A stretch of 64,000 nt of DNA from OFTM10 sp964344055. Lineage in GTDB: Bacteria > Actinomycetota > Acidimicrobiia > Acidimicrobiales > Aldehydirespiratoraceae. Positions within the stretch are counted from its first letter, which is position 1. Every line of letters begins with the position of its first letter. This document shows, in pieces, positions 8,279 to 16,056 of this stretch. The stretch covers positions 1-64,000 of the forward strand of contig CAYFLT010000015.1 in the NCBI GenBank assembly GCA_964344055.1, in the 5' to 3' direction. A program made the translations under genes and the position numbers. Below the pieces are notes generated by a model. It was not told the origin of the DNA and did not search any database. It worked only from the letters and a program-made list of their open reading frames with translations.

Positions 8279-9229
8279 ATGATTCAGGGCGACAACGAGC
8301 AGCGGATGCGAAGCACCCGAGCCAGCCGGCGACGGGTACGTCCCACCCAGGGAGCAGGGTCCATCGAGGCTGAACTGGCCGAGATGATCGAAGACAATCT
8401 TCCGCTCGTGAAGCACATCGTCTTCCAGGTCGCCGTGCACTTCCCCCGCCACGTCGACCGCGACGAACTCGCCCGCGCCGGTGCCCTCGGCCTGGTGGAA
8501 GCCGCCCGGCGCTACGACGAAGCCCGCGGCGTGCCGTTCGAACGTTTCGCCGCCCAGCGCATCCGGGGCGCGATCCTCGATGCCGTTCGGGCCGCCGACT
8601 GGGCCCCCCGCTCGGTCCGCAACCTCGCCCGCAAGCTCGAGAACGCCGAGCAGCGTCTCGCCACGGAGCTCGGCCGGGTGCCGAACAAGGAAGAGATGGC
8701 CGAAGCGCTCGGCATGAGCCAGAGCGAACTCGCCCGCCTCCAAGACCGCATGTTCCGCAGTGTGGTGCTCGCCCTCGAACACGAGACCGCTGACGAGGTC
8801 GAAAAGGACCTGACCCTCGTCGACGTGCTGATCGACGAGAGCTCGATCGAGCCGTCGGCCGAGCTCGAGACCCGCGAACTGCACGGCTACCTCCGTGACG
8901 CGATCGCTCTGTTGCCCGAGCGCCACCGCCTCGTCGTGGTCGGCTACTTCCTCGAGGGCCGGACCTCCCAGGACCTCGCGGACTTCCTCGGCGTCACCGA
9001 GTCACGCATCTCCCAGCTCCGTTCGGAGTCACTGTTGATGCTGCAGGAAGGCATCGAGGCTCAGTACCTGGCCGACCGCCCCGACCCGTGCGAGGTCACC
9101 GGCCGGGTCGCTCGCCGCAAGGCCACCTACGCCAAGGGCATCGGAGAGGCGTCGAAGTTCGCCGATCGGATGGAGCAGATCAACCTGATCGAGTCGGATG
9201 CCCCCGCCATCGCGGGTCTGAGCTTCTAG
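8279..9229 (+). CDS. RNA polymerase sigma factor, FliA/WhiG (sigma-28) family
   Basis: 316 aa from ATG8279. Region 2: DNLPLVKHIVFQVAVHFP ... DELARAGALGLVEAARRYDE, then FERFAAQRIRGAILDAVRAADWAPRSVR, whose RIRGAILD..R..DW.PRSVR string is typical of the FliA/WhiG group. Region 3: RLATELGRVPNKEEMAEALGMSQSEL. Region 4: ALLPERHRLVVVGYFLEGRTSQDLADFLGVTESRISQLR with the helix-turn-helix. A basic C-terminal tail of about 55 residues extends beyond region 4. Such factors direct motility (FliA) or differentiation (WhiG) genes; no flagellar gene is in the window, so the regulon is unknown. No anti-sigma gene lies next to it. Confidence 0.85.
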   Translation: MIQGDNEQRMRSTRASRRRVRPTQGAGSIEAELAEMIEDNLPLVKHIVFQVAVHFPRHVDRDELARAGALGLVEAARRYDEARGVPFERFAAQRIRGAILDAVRAADWAPRSVRNLARKLENAEQRLATELGRVPNKEEMAEALGMSQSELARLQDRMFRSVVLALEHETADEVEKDLTLVDVLIDESSIEPSAELETRELHGYLRDAIALLPERHRLVVVGYFLEGRTSQDLADFLGVTESRISQLRSESLLMLQEGIEAQYLADRPDPCEVTGRVARRKATYAKGIGEASKFADRMEQINLIESDAPAIAGLSF

Positions 9230-9253
9230 TCCCGACTCGAGAGAACTCCTCAT

Positions 9254-9271
9254 CCGGTCCTGCGGGACCGG
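9254..9271 (+). terminator. hairpin after the sigma factor gene
   Basis: CCGGTCC (9254-9260) pairs with GGACCGG (9265-9271) around a 4-nt loop, 25 bp after the stop codon. No T-run follows, so its action as a terminator is uncertain. Confidence 0.35.
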
Positions 9272-9302
9272 GTGACCAGGACACCGGATACTGTGGCGGC
9301 CC

Positions 9303-9983
9303 ATGGGTCGCCACAGTTCGGTTTTCCTGGGACGGCTCGTCGTGGTCCTGTTGTTGGCCACGGCGTGCAGTGAATCGCCCGGCGATACCGGCGATGCGGC
9401 GGCGGACGATGCTCCGATCACCGACCCGGACGGCTGTCCCGAGATCGAGCGGCCCGGTCCCGTGACACTCCAGGCCGGTGTGGTGCAGTCGATCGAGGTG
9501 ACCTCGGCAGAGCACGTGATCTGCCCGGTGGCCTACGAGACGAGCCCGCCGACCGGCGGAGATCACTTCCCGGCGTGGCAGAACTGCGGGTTCTACGCGG
9601 CGCCGCTGGTGGACGAGGTGGCGGTGCACTCCCTCGAACACGGCGTGGTGTGGATCTCCTATGCGCCCGATCTCGAGCCGAGCGAAGTCGACGCCATCGC
9701 GGCCTTCGTGAGCACCGATCCACACCTGCTCGCGGCGCCCTATCCCGGCCTCGCCAACCCCATCGTCTTGTCGGCCTGGGAGCGTCAGGTGGCAGTCGAG
9801 CGCATCAGCGATGCCGCGGTCGCCGAATTCATGGACCTGCAGTTGGGTCGACGGTCCCGCACGAGGTGGGTGGAAACGTTGACCTGCTTGCCCCGCTCTA
9901 CGACGACGTCATCGAGGACGCCCGCTCCTGAGCGTCAGGGTCGAGGCGACCGGGGGAAGAAGGTCGAAGTGCGCGCGACGTAG
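9303..9983 (+). CDS. DUF3105 domain lipoprotein (3' end possibly frameshifted)
   Basis: 226 aa as read. Signal peptide with lipobox (LVVVLLLATACS, Cys near residue 23), then the DUF3105 core: HVICPVAYETSPPTGGDHF, WQNCGFYAAPLVDEVAVHSLEHGVVWISY, and LLAAPYPGLANPIVLSAWER. Conserved His residues in SGxH-like and HSLEHG motifs suggest metal binding; function is unknown. After DLQLG (about residue 183) this frame becomes unusually Arg/Thr-rich, while the neighbouring +1 frame continues as GSTVPHEVGG...DLLAPLYDDVIEDARS and stops at 9931, just before the converging gene. A one-base frameshift near 9845-9850 is therefore possible; as read, the gene overlaps its neighbour by 49 bp. Confidence 0.7.
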   Translation: MGRHSSVFLGRLVVVLLLATACSESPGDTGDAAADDAPITDPDGCPEIERPGPVTLQAGVVQSIEVTSAEHVICPVAYETSPPTGGDHFPAWQNCGFYAAPLVDEVAVHSLEHGVVWISYAPDLEPSEVDAIAAFVSTDPHLLAAPYPGLANPIVLSAWERQVAVERISDAAVAEFMDLQLGRRSRTRWVETLTCLPRSTTTSSRTPAPERQGRGDRGKKVEVRAT

Positions 9984-10735
9984 TCCTCGTAGCCCTCACG
10001 CCGCCGGTGTAGCCCGCGCTCGAGGATCGGCACTCCGGACACACGGGTCAACAGCACGGTCATGACGAGTGGTCCGACGATGCCCCAGCGGGCATCGGGC
10101 GTGTCGGCGGCGACCAGGAAGATCCCCCACCACACGCAGAAGTCACCGAAGTAGTTCGGGTGTCGGGTGTAGCGCCACAGTCCCCAATCCAGGATCTTCC
10201 CCTCGCTGTCCGGGTCGGCCTTGAAGCGGGCGAGCTGGGAGTCGCCGACGGTCTCGAAGAAGATACCGATCCCCCACACTGCGACCCCGACCACGGCGAT
10301 CGGACGAACCGCGGGCTCGGTCGGGGTCATCGCCAGAAGGACAGGGATGGCCACCACCCAGTTCAGGACCGCCTGGAGGAGAAACACGGTGAAGAGGCTG
10401 CGGATGGCGAACCCGTCACCCGCCTTGCGGCGCATCGAGGCATACCGATAGTCCTCTCCCTTCGCGCTTCCACGGCGAGGCCAGTGGTTGCGCCACCAGA
10501 GGTAGCCCGTCAGTCGAAGACCCCAGATCGAGACCATCGCGACGACGAGGCCGGATCGGTTGCCGTCACCGTCCCCGACCGCCCACGCGACCCATGCCGT
10601 GAGCACGAACCCGAAGCCCCACGCGACGTCGACGATCGAAGCGTTGCGGAGCGGGAGGCTGATCAGCCACACCACGACCATGAAGAGGACGATCGCGAGG
10701 CCCGCGCTGGCGAGCACATCGGCGTGACTGCTCAC
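9935..10735 (-). CDS. DUF1295 / steroid 5-alpha-reductase-like membrane protein
   Basis: 266 aa from a GTG start that overlaps the stop of the upstream acyltransferase gene (GTGA). Six to seven hydrophobic helices. Motifs: NASIVDVAWGFGFVLTAW, SIWGLRLTGYLWWRNHW, ...EDYRYASMRRKAG, and the C-terminal signature ILDWGLWRYTRHPNYFGDF (the NADPH/substrate-binding region shared with isoprenylcysteine methyltransferases and sterol reductases), then GYEDYVARTSTFFP. Members of this family are integral membrane reductases or methyltransferases of lipids; the substrate here is unknown. The tight coupling to an acyltransferase gene fits a role in membrane lipid modification. Confidence 0.8.
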   Translation of the reverse strand: MSSHADVLASAGLAIVLFMVVVWLISLPLRNASIVDVAWGFGFVLTAWVAWAVGDGDGNRSGLVVAMVSIWGLRLTGYLWWRNHWPRRGSAKGEDYRYASMRRKAGDGFAIRSLFTVFLLQAVLNWVVAIPVLLAMTPTEPAVRPIAVVGVAVWGIGIFFETVGDSQLARFKADPDSEGKILDWGLWRYTRHPNYFGDFCVWWGIFLVAADTPDARWGIVGPLVMTVLLTRVSGVPILERGLHRRREGYEDYVARTSTFFPRSPRP

Positions 10736-11781
10736 TTCGAGTCCTCGAGCGCCTGCCGCGCATGGAGGTTGGCGTGAATCCATTCATCCATCTCGAGCCA
10801 GCGGTCGAGCAGCCATGTGTTGACGTCGTGGTCGGACTCGGGCACCGTCGAGCGCTCGTGACGCCAGATCGCGACGTCGATCGTCTTCGGCGCTGCGATG
10901 TTGGCCATGATCTCCTTGAGTGACCCGAAGTGCTCGAGTCCGACATTCGCCATGAACACCACGTCGGCAGAAGGGGCCCCGCGAAGGAGGATCAGGGTGC
11001 CGGCAGGGCGCGGCGGGAGGATGTATCGGAGCCGGCGGGCCTTCTCGGCGAGATCGGGACGGCTCTGCCCGATCCGGTCGGCGGCCCGGTCACGGCGTTC
11101 GGCGGTGAAGAAGGTGCCCTCCGGGAAGATGATCGCGGCGACGGTCTCGTCGATGCCCGCAGCCAGCGCTTCCATGGCGGCGAATTGGGGCGAGCCGGGT
11201 TCCGGTGCACGGTCGAGCCACACCTGAGGGGTCCGGTTGCCCACCAGGTCCATCGCCGGCGCCCACTGGAGTTCCTGCTTCAGGGTGTAGTTGGGGAATC
11301 GTTCGGCCACGGTGCCGACGTACTGGAGGGGCACCAGCGCGTCGACGTGACTCGCGTGACGGGCGATCACGATGGCACCGCCGATTTCGGTGTCGTCCGG
11401 GTCGGGATAGTTGATCCGGACGTTGGCCCAGCGTCGGAAGTTGTCGAGGTGGGAGTTGCACCACCAGAACTCGAGCCGGTAGTTCACGGCCAACCAGCGC
11501 TCGGGGTCGCGGCCCCCGAGGTGGCGGATCCACAACCACGTACAGCCGAGCATGCCGACGGTCTCGACCCACAGGGAACTCACCACCAGCATCCACAGTC
11601 GCGAAAGCCGTCCCCGCGGGTTCCGTTGGGCGAGGTCGGCCAGGTAGAGCAGCACCACCAGGACCGGGGTGACGACGATCGTTGCCGCGGCGAGGACGAG
11701 GATGACCGGAATCGAGATCGATCGACGGATCGCGGGCCGGGGAAGCGACGACACGGGGAGAGACCGTACTGTGACGCCCAT
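10732..11781 (-). CDS. membrane-bound 1-acylglycerol-3-phosphate acyltransferase-like protein (PlsC fold)
   Basis: 349 aa from the ATG at 11781-11779, with AAGGAG 9 nt upstream. The N-terminal hydrophobic helix (ISIPVILVLAAATIVVTPVLVVLLYL) is followed by a PlsC-type domain: AIVIARHASHVDALVPL carries the catalytic HxxxxD motif (HASHVD), and AAIIFPEGTFFTAERR carries the EGT acyl-acceptor motif. Relatives transfer acyl chains to lysophosphatidate. The C-terminal region LILLRGAPSADVVFMANVGLEHF resembles the usual tail. It is translated with the DUF1295 gene through a 3-bp overlap. Its start codon lies head to head with that of acetoacetyl-CoA synthetase. Confidence 0.75.
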   Translation of the reverse strand: MGVTVRSLPVSSLPRPAIRRSISIPVILVLAAATIVVTPVLVVLLYLADLAQRNPRGRLSRLWMLVVSSLWVETVGMLGCTWLWIRHLGGRDPERWLAVNYRLEFWWCNSHLDNFRRWANVRINYPDPDDTEIGGAIVIARHASHVDALVPLQYVGTVAERFPNYTLKQELQWAPAMDLVGNRTPQVWLDRAPEPGSPQFAAMEALAAGIDETVAAIIFPEGTFFTAERRDRAADRIGQSRPDLAEKARRLRYILPPRPAGTLILLRGAPSADVVFMANVGLEHFGSLKEIMANIAAPKTIDVAIWRHERSTVPESDHDVNTWLLDRWLEMDEWIHANLHARQALEDSK

Positions 11782-13699
11782 GGTTGACGCTCCTTCGGTT
11801 GACGCCCCACTCTGGACGCCGGATCCGGGTCGGATCGCCGGTTCCAACCTCCGCCGGTTCCAGGGTCACGTCGCGACCCGTCATGGGATCGACGTGGGTA
11901 CCTACGACCGGTTGCACGAATGGTCGGTGACCGACGCCGGCCAGTTCTGGAGTGAGGTCTGGGACTTCTGCGAGGTGATCGGCGACAAGGGCGCCCGCGT
12001 GCTCGAGCCGGCCGATGAGTTTCGTCACACCCGGTTCCTGCCCGACGCCCGTCTCAGCGTTGCGGAGAATCTTCTCGGGACCCCGAGCGACGAACTCGCG
12101 ATCATCTTCCGAGGCGAAGACGGTGAGGCGGTCGACGTCACTCGGGCTGAACTCCACGACATGGTCGGGCGGATCCAGCAGATCCTGCAGAGCGCCGGAG
12201 TGGCGACCGGCGACCGCGTCGCAGCCTGGCTCCCGAATCGCCCGGAGGTCTACGCGGTGATGCTGGCCACCGCCGGTCTCGGTGCGGTCTTCTGCAGCAC
12301 CTCTCCCGACTTCGGTGTCGATGGTGTGGTCGACCGGTTCGGCCAGATCGAGCCGAAGGTCCTCTTCGCTGCTCCGGACTATCCGTACAACGGCAAGCGG
12401 CACGACTGTCGGGCCCGCTTGGTGGAGATCGAGGCGGGCCTGCCGTCGGTGGAGCGCACCATCATGGTCGAGCCGGGCTGGCTCGATGAGGTGCCGTCGG
12501 CGCCGGTGCTCACCGAGCGCCTGCCGTTCGACCATCCCTGGTACGTGCTCTTTTCGTCCGGGACCACCGGCAAGCCCAAGTGCATAGTCCACCGGACCGG
12601 GGGTGTGTTTCTCAAGCACCTCGCCGAGCATCGGCTCCACTGCGACGAGCAGCCCGGCGACCGGGTGTTCTACTTCACCACCGCGGGCTGGATGATGTGG
12701 AACTGGCTTGCCTCCGGGCTGGCCAACCGTGGCGCGATCGTCCTCTACGACGGTGCGCCGACGTTCCCGGACGCCAACCGGCTGTTCGACCTCGCCGACG
12801 AGGTGGGGATCACCCTGTTCGGCACCTCGGCCAAGTTCATCGACGCATGCCAGAACGCCGGTATCCGGCCCGTCGACACCCACGATCTCTCGTCGATGAA
12901 AACGATCACCTCGACCGGCTCGACCTTGTCGCCGGAGGGGTTCGAGTGGGTCTACGACGCGGTGAAGGCCGATGTCCACCTCGCGTCGATCTCCGGTGGC
13001 ACGGACCTCTGCGGCTGTCTCGTGGCGGGCGACCCGACCCGCCCGGTCTACGCCGGAGAGATCCAGGCCCCGGGGCTGGGGCACGCCATCGATGTGGTCG
13101 ACTCGGCCGGAGAGAGCGTCGAGGTAGGCCAGGAGGGTGAGCTCGTGTGCCGCAACCCGTTCCCGTCGATGCCTCTGCACTTCTGGGACGACCCCGGCGA
13201 TGCCCGCTACAAGGCCGCCTACTTCGACCGATTCGACGGCATGTGGCATCACGGTGACTTCATCCGCCGGTCCGCGACGGGTGGCTTCGTGATCTCCGGC
13301 CGGTCTGACGCCACCTTGAACCCGGGTGGGGTGCGCATCGGCACCGCGGAGATCTACCGCCGGGTCGACACCATGCCGGAGATCGAGGAGAGCGTGGTGA
13401 TCGGTCAGCAGTGGGACAACGACACCCGGATCGTCCTGTTCGTCAAGATGGCGGCAGGCCACGACCTCGATGACGATCTGGCCACCCGCATCCGCACCCG
13501 GATCCGGGCCGAGGTGACCCCGCGGCACGTTCCTGCGGTGATCGCGGCGGTCACCGACATCCCCCGTACCCGCTCCGGGAAGATCACCGAGCTGGCGGTC
13601 CGCGATGTCGTGGCGGGTCGCGAGATCCAGAACGTCGAAGCCCTGGCGAATCCGGAAGCACTGGACCAGTACCGCAACCGCCCAGAGCTCTCCGGCTAG
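11771..13699 (+). CDS. acetoacetyl-CoA synthetase
   Basis: About 640 aa. Activates acetoacetate to acetoacetyl-CoA with ATP (EC 6.2.1.16), feeding ketone bodies into lipid or polyhydroxyalkanoate metabolism. N-terminus PLWTPDPGRIAGSNLRRFQGHV is characteristic; the ANL motifs are FSSGTTGKPKCIVH (P-loop), TTAGWMMWNWL, ISGGTDLCG, GMWHHGDF...GFVISGRSDATLNPGGVRIG and the acetylation-type lysine in RTRSGKITEL. GTG11771 has GGGGAGAG about 8 nt upstream; ATG11780, three codons later, lacks a good ribosome site. Either start overlaps the divergent acyltransferase start. It follows no operon partner on this strand. Confidence 0.92.
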   Translation: MTPMVDAPSVDAPLWTPDPGRIAGSNLRRFQGHVATRHGIDVGTYDRLHEWSVTDAGQFWSEVWDFCEVIGDKGARVLEPADEFRHTRFLPDARLSVAENLLGTPSDELAIIFRGEDGEAVDVTRAELHDMVGRIQQILQSAGVATGDRVAAWLPNRPEVYAVMLATAGLGAVFCSTSPDFGVDGVVDRFGQIEPKVLFAAPDYPYNGKRHDCRARLVEIEAGLPSVERTIMVEPGWLDEVPSAPVLTERLPFDHPWYVLFSSGTTGKPKCIVHRTGGVFLKHLAEHRLHCDEQPGDRVFYFTTAGWMMWNWLASGLANRGAIVLYDGAPTFPDANRLFDLADEVGITLFGTSAKFIDACQNAGIRPVDTHDLSSMKTITSTGSTLSPEGFEWVYDAVKADVHLASISGGTDLCGCLVAGDPTRPVYAGEIQAPGLGHAIDVVDSAGESVEVGQEGELVCRNPFPSMPLHFWDDPGDARYKAAYFDRFDGMWHHGDFIRRSATGGFVISGRSDATLNPGGVRIGTAEIYRRVDTMPEIEESVVIGQQWDNDTRIVLFVKMAAGHDLDDDLATRIRTRIRAEVTPRHVPAVIAAVTDIPRTRSGKITELAVRDVVAGREIQNVEALANPEALDQYRNRPELSG

Positions 13700-13716
13700 A
13701 TACGACCGGCACTGCA

Positions 13717-13745
13717 TTGACGGCGATGGATTGATTTCGTATTCT
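13717..13745 (+). promoter_or_regulatory. sigma-70 type promoter before the coiled-coil gene
   Basis: TTGACG (13717-13722) and TATTCT (13740-13745) with exactly 17 nt between them. The surroundings (13730-13765) are markedly A/T-richer than the rest of the window. A transcript would begin near 13752. Confidence 0.55.
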
Positions 13746-13785
13746 TTCCATCAGTTTCATGCATTCACTCCGTACCGAGGTTCAG

Positions 13786-14136
13786 ATGGCCACCGTCGCT
13801 GATCACCGCTCAATCGCGGCCTCCCACCAGCGCCGTGCCGCCGAAGCCCGTGCGCTTGCGCTGGACGTCGATCGTCGCCGCGAATCCCTGACCCATCGGC
13901 TGCAGCCGGTGATCGCGCGGCACACCGACGCGGTCTGGTCGTCACGAGCTGCCACCGCAAGTCGCCTCCGCCTCTACTTCACGGCCACCTCCCTGCTCGG
14001 CCGAGCCCGTGACGATCTCGCCCGCACCGCGCTCGACCTGCGGTCGACGGCCGAAGAACACGAGGCGTCGGCCACCACCCACCTCCGGTTCGCCACCGAA
14101 GCCGAGGCGTTGTCCCCTGCGGCGTCGCCGAACTGA
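13786..14136 (+). CDS. hypothetical helical protein
   Basis: 116 aa from ATG13786, chosen because GAGG lies 5 nt upstream; ATG13759 in the same frame would add nine residues. The sequence is Ala/Arg/Glu-rich and mostly alpha-helical with heptad-like spacing (SHQRRAAEARALALDVDRR; RARDDLARTALDLRSTAEEHE), so a coiled coil is likely. No cysteine, no signal peptide, no membrane segment. I do not recognise a family. A good promoter lies just upstream, which supports it being expressed. Confidence 0.5.
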   Translation: MATVADHRSIAASHQRRAAEARALALDVDRRRESLTHRLQPVIARHTDAVWSSRAATASRLRLYFTATSLLGRARDDLARTALDLRSTAEEHEASATTHLRFATEAEALSPAASPN

Positions 14137-14352
14137 CGGCCCAGACCGAACTGACGGGGCGGTGCTCACGACGTTGAACGACGTCGCCGGCAGGCTGGAA
14201 TACTCACCTGGCGGGCGACACCCTCAGGTGGGCGCCGAACAGCCGGCTGCTCGTGGTCCACGCCTCACTCGCTATTGGGTGTTGAACACGAGCGGCGATG
14301 TCGTCGCGGGACCGTATTCTCGGCCTGTCGAGCCATCACCGGACGGCACCAG
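14137..14352 (+). other. non-coding stretch before the SLH remnant
   Basis: No convincing gene on either strand. It contains a short duplicated phrase (CCGAACTGACGG at about 14128-14139 and CCGAACTGACGGGG at about 14146-14159). Probably degenerate sequence linked to the SLH fragment that follows. Confidence 0.4.
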
Positions 14353-14499
14353 ATGGGTTCGTTTGCGTATGAGGCGGTGGCGTGTATCAAGGATGTCGGG
14401 GTGACGTCGGGTACGTCGGCGACGTTGCATTCGCCAGGTGACCTGGTGATGCGTGAGCAGATGGCGGCGTTCATCGCTCGGTTCTGGCGTGCTGCATGA
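14353..14499 (+). pseudogene. fragment of an S-layer-homology (SLH) domain protein
   Basis: 48 codons ending in TGA. The string AYEAVACIKDVGVTSGTSATLHSPGDLVMREQMAAFIARFWRAA (residues about 4-47) is the second half of an SLH module, with the diagnostic REQMAAFIARFW end. Acidimicrobiia surface proteins often close with such modules preceded by several hundred residues; here nothing coding precedes it. It is best read as the 3' remnant of a deleted gene. A tiny functional protein cannot be excluded, since an ATG (14353) opens the segment, but no ribosome site is seen. Confidence 0.5.
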
Positions 14500-14514
14500 C
14501 CTAGGGTCTCCGCC

Positions 14515-14991
14515 ATGTCCCGCTTTCATGAATTCGAGATGGAGTCGCTCGACGGCGGCCAGGTGGCGTTCTCCGACTTCGCCGATTCGGCCTGCTTGGT
14601 GGTGAACGTCGCCAGCGCTTGAGGCCTCACGCCTCAGTACGCAGGTCTGCGTACGCTCCATCATGCGGACAACGGCGTCGCCGTCCTCGGCTTTCCGTGC
14701 AACCAGTTCGGTGAGCAGGAGCCGGGCACCCACGAGGAGATTCGGGCGTTCGTCAACGACAACTACGACATCGACTTCCCGATGTTCGCCAAGATCGAGG
14801 TCAACGGCGACGGTGCCGCCCCGCTCTACCAGTGGCTCAAGGGTGAGCAGCCCGGGGAGGGCGAGACGTCCGACATCGCCTGGAACTTCGAGAAGTTCCT
14901 CGTGAACTCGGCCGGTGAGGTGGTGGCCCGCTTCTCACCGGTGGTCAGCCCCGAAGACGTCGCGGACCAGCTCGGTGATCTCCTGGGCTGA
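14515..14991 (+). CDS. glutathione peroxidase family selenoprotein (TGA = selenocysteine 36)
   Basis: 159 codons with one in-frame TGA at 14620-14622, read here as selenocysteine. Around it the sequence is VVNVASA-U-GLTPQYAGL, aligned exactly with the family active site NVASKCGLTPQY, so the TGA stands where the peroxidatic Cys/Sec belongs. The rest is intact: GFPCNQFGEQEPG (catalytic Gln), WNFEKFLVN (catalytic Trp and Asn), and a normal C-terminus. Codon use is the same on both sides of the TGA. A bacterial SECIS hairpin follows directly. The enzyme would reduce hydrogen or lipid peroxides using a thiol or thioredoxin donor. A standard gene caller would split or shorten this gene. selA/selB/selC/selD are not in the window. 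Confidence 0.88.
14620..14654 (+). promoter_or_regulatory. bacterial SECIS element of the selenoprotein gene
   Basis: After the TGA (14620-14622), 14 nt lead to a perfect hairpin: GTACGCA (14637-14643), loop GGTC (14644-14647), TGCGTAC (14648-14654). The loop starts 21 nt after the TGA, inside the range for SelB-dependent bacterial SECIS elements. The apical segment GCAGGTCTGC is the same as in the E. coli fdhF SECIS. A smaller stem GAGGC/GCCTC (14621-14625, 14631-14635) lies below it. Confidence 0.8.
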
Positions 14992-15036
14992 TCACGAGAA
15001 CGGGATCAGGAGAACGGGGAGCTGAGCAGCCTCGGC

Positions 15037-16008
15037 TCACTCGTGGGTGAGTCCAGTCTCGAACACCTCATTGATCAGCTCCTCGCCGCGCCCGTAGCGG
15101 CCGAGGTTCTCGACGAACAGGTCGTCGAGGCGCTCCTGGGCTCGGGGCCCATCGCCGGACTGGTGGGGAGTGATGATCAGGTTCGGCACATCCCAGAGGG
15201 GTGACTCGGCCGGGAGGGGCTCGGTGCGGGTCACGTCGGTCGTACAGCCGCGGATGAGGCCGTGCTCGAGCGCATGGGTGAGGGCGTCCTCGTCGACGAT
15301 CTCGCCGCGGGCGACGTTGATGACCACGGTGTGCTCGCCCATGGCGGCGAACTCCTCCGCGCCGATCAGATCGCGGGTGACGTCGGTGAGCGGCACCGCG
15401 AGGACGACGTAGTCCGAACGCTGGAGCAGCTCGTGGAGCCGGTCGGGTGGGAGGAGCTCGTCGACGTCCGGCTCGTCACCTGGGGTTCGACGGGTGGCGA
15501 TCACCTGCATCCCGATCGCCTTCGCGATCCGGGCGCAGGCCTTGCCGATTCCGCCGTAGCCGACGATGCCCATGGTGGCGCTGGTGAGGTCCTCCGACGG
15601 AATCCGGCTCCATTCGTGGTGCTGGCTGCGGAGCATCTGGCCGCCGAGACCCTGCGACCAGGCAAGCATCCACGCCGTCACGTACTGGGCGATGGGTTCC
15701 GCCCACATTCCGGAGCCGTTGGTGAGCCGGGTTCCGTTGGCGAGCACCTCGTTCCAGAGCTTGCCGTCGACTCCCGCCGACGGACCCTGCAGCCATCCCA
15801 GTCCGGGCTGTCGGGCCGCCTTCACCACCACCCGGAGTCGATCGCGATCCTCGAACAGGCCCGGGCCCCAGTAGACGATGTCGGCGTCGGCGGGGTCACC
15901 CGTGCACGACGCGTCTTCCTCGATCAGGACCCATTCGGCATCCGGGGCGAGTGAGCGGAGTTCTGCTTCTCGGTCGTCGAACGATTCGCGGCCCAGGAGG
16001 ATCTTCAT
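15037..16008 (-). CDS. D-isomer-specific 2-hydroxyacid dehydrogenase
   Basis: 323 aa from the ATG at 16008. NAD-binding domain ATMGIVGYGGIGKACARIAKAIGMQVIATRR (GxGxxG, residues about 135-165). Catalytic triad region: VINVARGEIVDEDAL (Arg), the Glu in TRTEPLPAESPLWDVPNLIITPHQSG and its His. It lacks a quinone or regulatory domain, so it resembles the GhrA/phosphonate dehydrogenase-like 2-ketoacid reductases. Substrate unknown. Transcribed alone, convergent with the peroxidase gene, divergent from the SnoaL gene (48 bp between starts). Confidence 0.85.
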   Translation of the reverse strand: MKILLGRESFDDREAELRSLAPDAEWVLIEEDASCTGDPADADIVYWGPGLFEDRDRLRVVVKAARQPGLGWLQGPSAGVDGKLWNEVLANGTRLTNGSGMWAEPIAQYVTAWMLAWSQGLGGQMLRSQHHEWSRIPSEDLTSATMGIVGYGGIGKACARIAKAIGMQVIATRRTPGDEPDVDELLPPDRLHELLQRSDYVVLAVPLTDVTRDLIGAEEFAAMGEHTVVINVARGEIVDEDALTHALEHGLIRGCTTDVTRTEPLPAESPLWDVPNLIITPHQSGDGPRAQERLDDLFVENLGRYGRGEELINEVFETGLTHE

Positions 16009-16056
16009 GGCCGCGAACCTAGACCGAGATCGACGCCGACCGGTCGGTGGCGCACA

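Noticed and set aside
11090..13717. Long open frame on the minus strand opposite acetoacetyl-CoA synthetase
   Set aside because: High-GC DNA leaves the antisense frame open; the peptide is His/Arg/Asp-rich without motifs, and the plus strand encodes a well-defined enzyme.
14515..14622. Glutathione peroxidase as a simple pseudogene with a premature stop
   Set aside because: There is only one stop, it falls exactly on the catalytic residue, the rest of the gene is intact, and a SECIS hairpin follows.
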